Below are positions 5,019-6,713 of a stretch of 6,713 bases of DNA, piece after piece. A program made the position numbers and the translations under genes. The notes beneath the pieces are model-generated. The model had not been told where the DNA came from and ran no database searches. It saw only the letters and a list, made by a program, of their open reading frames with translations. Numbering within the stretch: position 1 is the stretch's first letter; each line of letters opens with the position of its first letter. Source of the stretch: Betaproteobacteria bacterium (GTDB lineage: Bacteria > Pseudomonadota > Gammaproteobacteria > Burkholderiales > SG8-41); assembly GCA_028292065.1 (NCBI GenBank), contig JAQGNC010000056.1, forward strand, positions 1 to 6,713, read 5' to 3'.

Positions 5019-6098
5019 ATGGACATCCTGATCATCGATGACTCGCCGATCACCATCGCGCTGCTGCGAAGGCTCGTCGAGAAGATGCCTCATTGCCGGG
5101 CGCTGCCTTTCACCAGCGCCGCGCAGGCGCTCGCCTGGTGCGCCGTGAACGATCCCGACCTCGTGATCGTCGACTACCTCATGCCCGAGATGGACGGCAT
5201 CGAGTTCTCGCGCGCTTTCAGGGCCATGCCGGCCAAGGCCGACACGCCCCTGCTCATGGTGACCGCGGCGGACGATCGCGAGCTCCGGCACCGCGCGCTC
5301 GAGCTCGGCATCAACGACTTCCTGAACAAGCCTTTCGACCAGATCGAGCTCCAGGCGCGCGCGCGCAACATGCTCGCGCTGCGCTCGAGCCAGAAGAAGC
5401 TCGCCAACCGCGCGCTGCTCCTCGCCGACGAGGTCGCCAACGCGACTCGCGAAATCACCGCGCGCGAGCGCGAGACCCTGCTGTGCTTGGGCCGTGCCGC
5501 GGAACACCGCGATCCCGAGACGCACGAGCACATCATGCGCATGTCCAATTATTCGCGCGTGATCGCAAATCGCCTCGGCCTGAGCGAAGAGGAGTGCGAC
5601 CTCATCCTGCTCGCCTCGCCGCTGCACGACATCGGCAAGATCGGCACACCCGACCACATCCTGTTGAAGCCCGGCCGGCTGACCCCCGAAGAATTCGAGA
5701 TCATGAAGCTGCATACCGTCATCGGCCAGAAGATCCTCGAGAACAGCGCGTCGCCGGTGCTGCGGGCCGGAGGCCTCATCGCGATCTCCCATCACGAGAA
5801 ATTCGACGGCAGCGGTTACCCGAACGCAGCGAAGGGCAAGGACATTCCGCTCCACGGCCGGATCGTCGCGGTCGCCGACGTCTTCGACGCGCTCACCAGC
5901 GAGCGGCCCTACAAAAAAGCGTGGGACCTCGATCGCGCGACCAGCCTCATCCTCGACAGCCGCGGCGGCCACTTCGACCCCGAGTGTGTCGACGCCTTCT
6001 TCGACGCTTTCGATCAGGTGCTCGAGATCAGGGGTCGGTACCAGGAAACCGAGCTGCGCGAGCCGTCTGCCGCGCCCGCAGAAGCCGCGGTCGCCTGA
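5019..6098 (+). CDS. Receiver-HD-GYP cyclic-di-GMP phosphodiesterase (RpfG-type)
   Basis: A 359-residue cytoplasmic response regulator predicted to hydrolyse cyclic di-GMP. Receiver, about 1-120: Asp7/Asp8, phospho-acceptor Asp52 (IVDYLMPEMDG), Thr82, Lys104. A helical linker at about 120-155 leads into the HD-GYP domain, which holds HD at His203-Asp204 (LHDIGKIG), His232 (LHTVIG), H258-H-E-K-F-D-G-S-G-Y-P268 including the GYP motif, and Asp287 (VADVFDALTS). Metal-binding residues and the GYP signature are all present, so activity is expected. The short C-terminal tail is Ala/Pro/Glu-rich. ATG 5019 starts immediately at the receiver's first strand, with AGG (5011-5013) five bases upstream. 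The frame is open further upstream inside the previous gene, but that stretch is not protein-like. It lies 59 bases after the phosphatase/kinase gene; the shared locus suggests that sigma-factor switching and second-messenger removal respond to related signals. Confidence 0.95.
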   Translation: MDILIIDDSPITIALLRRLVEKMPHCRALPFTSAAQALAWCAVNDPDLVIVDYLMPEMDGIEFSRAFRAMPAKADTPLLMVTAADDRELRHRALELGINDFLNKPFDQIELQARARNMLALRSSQKKLANRALLLADEVANATREITARERETLLCLGRAAEHRDPETHEHIMRMSNYSRVIANRLGLSEEECDLILLASPLHDIGKIGTPDHILLKPGRLTPEEFEIMKLHTVIGQKILENSASPVLRAGGLIAISHHEKFDGSGYPNAAKGKDIPLHGRIVAVADVFDALTSERPYKKAWDLDRATSLILDSRGGHFDPECVDAFFDAFDQVLEIRGRYQETELREPSAAPAEAAVA

Positions 6099-6105
6099 GC
6101 GGCTC

Positions 6106-6713
6106 GTGAAATCCGCCGCCGCGCACGCGACGCCGGGGCCGCTCCCGCGGCACCGATCGCGTGTTCCGCCCGGCGTCCTTCAGTGCGGCGCGTTCGTGTG
6201 CGGCCTGATCTTCTCGGCCTTTCTCGGCTACTGGGCGATCCAGCGCAACGATTTCGAAGAAAACCTGCGCTTCGACACCGATGCGCGCAACGCCGCGCAC
6301 GCGATCGAGATCCGCATCCGCAGCTACGAGGAAATGCTGCGAGGCATCGCGGCGCTGTTCGACGCGTCGGGAGAGCCCACGCGCGCGAATTTCGACGCCT
6401 ACATCAAGTCGCTCGCGGTCGTCGGCCGCTACCCCGGGGTGCAGTCGCTGAGCTTCGCGCGCTACGTCCAGCACGAGCGCCGACATGAAGCCGCGGCCGC
6501 GCGCGAAGGCGACGGTTTCGAGATCGAGCACGACGGCGCGAAACGCGACTACTTCGCGCTTCAATACCTGGTCAATGCGCGCGGCGATTCGGCTGCGTTC
6601 GGCTTCAATCGCGCGATCGACGATTCGAGGCGCGCGCAGGTAAAGCTTGCGATCGCCACCGGCCAGCCCACCGCTTCGGCGCCGCTGGTCTCGGCCGTCG
6701 GCAACGGGACCGG
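6106..6713 (+). CDS. CHASE-domain membrane sensor protein, 5' part only
   Basis: An open frame from GTG 6106 runs off the window edge after 202 full codons. The N-terminus has a basic stretch (HRSR, 16-19), then one hydrophobic segment at about 23-45, then an extracytoplasmic region matching the CHASE ligand-binding domain: R-Y-E-E-type helix with GIAALFDASGEPTRANFDAY, YPGVQSLSFARYV, and near the edge ATGQPTASAPLV. CHASE domains sense small molecules in the periplasm and are usually followed by a second membrane segment and then a histidine kinase, GGDEF or GGDEF-EAL module; that part is missing here, so the output cannot be assigned. GTG 6106 is the only reasonable start: it lies 7 bases after the HD-GYP stop and no ATG, GTG or TTG occurs in this frame for about 100 bases upstream. 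GAG at 6097-6099 is a weak ribosome site. Close spacing suggests co-transcription with the phosphodiesterase. Confidence 0.87.
   Translation, partial: MKSAAAHATPGPLPRHRSRVPPGVLQCGAFVCGLIFSAFLGYWAIQRNDFEENLRFDTDARNAAHAIEIRIRSYEEMLRGIAALFDASGEPTRANFDAYIKSLAVVGRYPGVQSLSFARYVQHERRHEAAAAREGDGFEIEHDGAKRDYFALQYLVNARGDSAAFGFNRAIDDSRRAQVKLAIATGQPTASAPLVSAVGNGT

Noticed and set aside
4980..5972. A 330-codon open frame on the minus strand opposite the HD-GYP gene
   Set aside because: It mirrors the codon bias of the HD-GYP gene and has no recognisable domain or ribosome site.

Overview
The window comes from a GC-rich, motile Gram-negative bacterium, most likely a betaproteobacterium. Base composition and codon use, the cheR-cheD-cheB order, and Pseudomonas/Shewanella-style flagellar regulators all point that way, but the taxonomic call is an inference. 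All convincing genes lie on the + strand and are tightly packed.

Layout. Bases 1-154 hold perhaps the last codons of an upstream gene, then a 9-bp stem-loop and the cheR ribosome binding site. Bases 155-2720 are a chemotaxis adaptation block: cheR (receptor methyltransferase), cheD (receptor glutamine deamidase) and cheB (response-regulator methylesterase/deamidase). cheD ends and cheB begins within a GTGA overlap, and a GTGA also sits at the cheR/cheD junction. Bases 2721-2878 are a gap with a cluster of GGGGTC(T/A)GACCCC palindromes, two of which form a 13-bp hairpin, followed by a candidate sigma-28 (FliA) promoter. Bases 2879-6098 form a second block: a small STAS anti-sigma-factor antagonist, a 587-residue protein with receiver, PP2C/SpoIIE phosphatase and RsbW-type kinase domains, and a receiver-HD-GYP cyclic-di-GMP phosphodiesterase. 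The phosphodiesterase gene is preceded by a second candidate sigma-28 promoter with the same geometry as the first. From 6106 to the window end runs the 5' part of a membrane CHASE-domain sensor gene, cut off before its output domain.

How the genes may work together. CheR, CheB and CheD set receptor modification and so chemotactic adaptation. The STAS/three-domain pair has the architecture of HsbA/HsbR of Pseudomonas aeruginosa and CrsA/CrsR of Shewanella. In those systems the receiver controls whether the STAS protein is phosphorylated, and the STAS protein then acts on an anti-sigma factor (FlgM in Pseudomonas). With an HD-GYP phosphodiesterase and a CHASE sensor next door, the second block looks like a unit joining sigma-factor partner switching to cyclic-di-GMP turnover, to choose between swimming and attachment. 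The families are known. The less ordinary points are the gene combination, the matching sigma-28-like motifs and the palindrome cluster.
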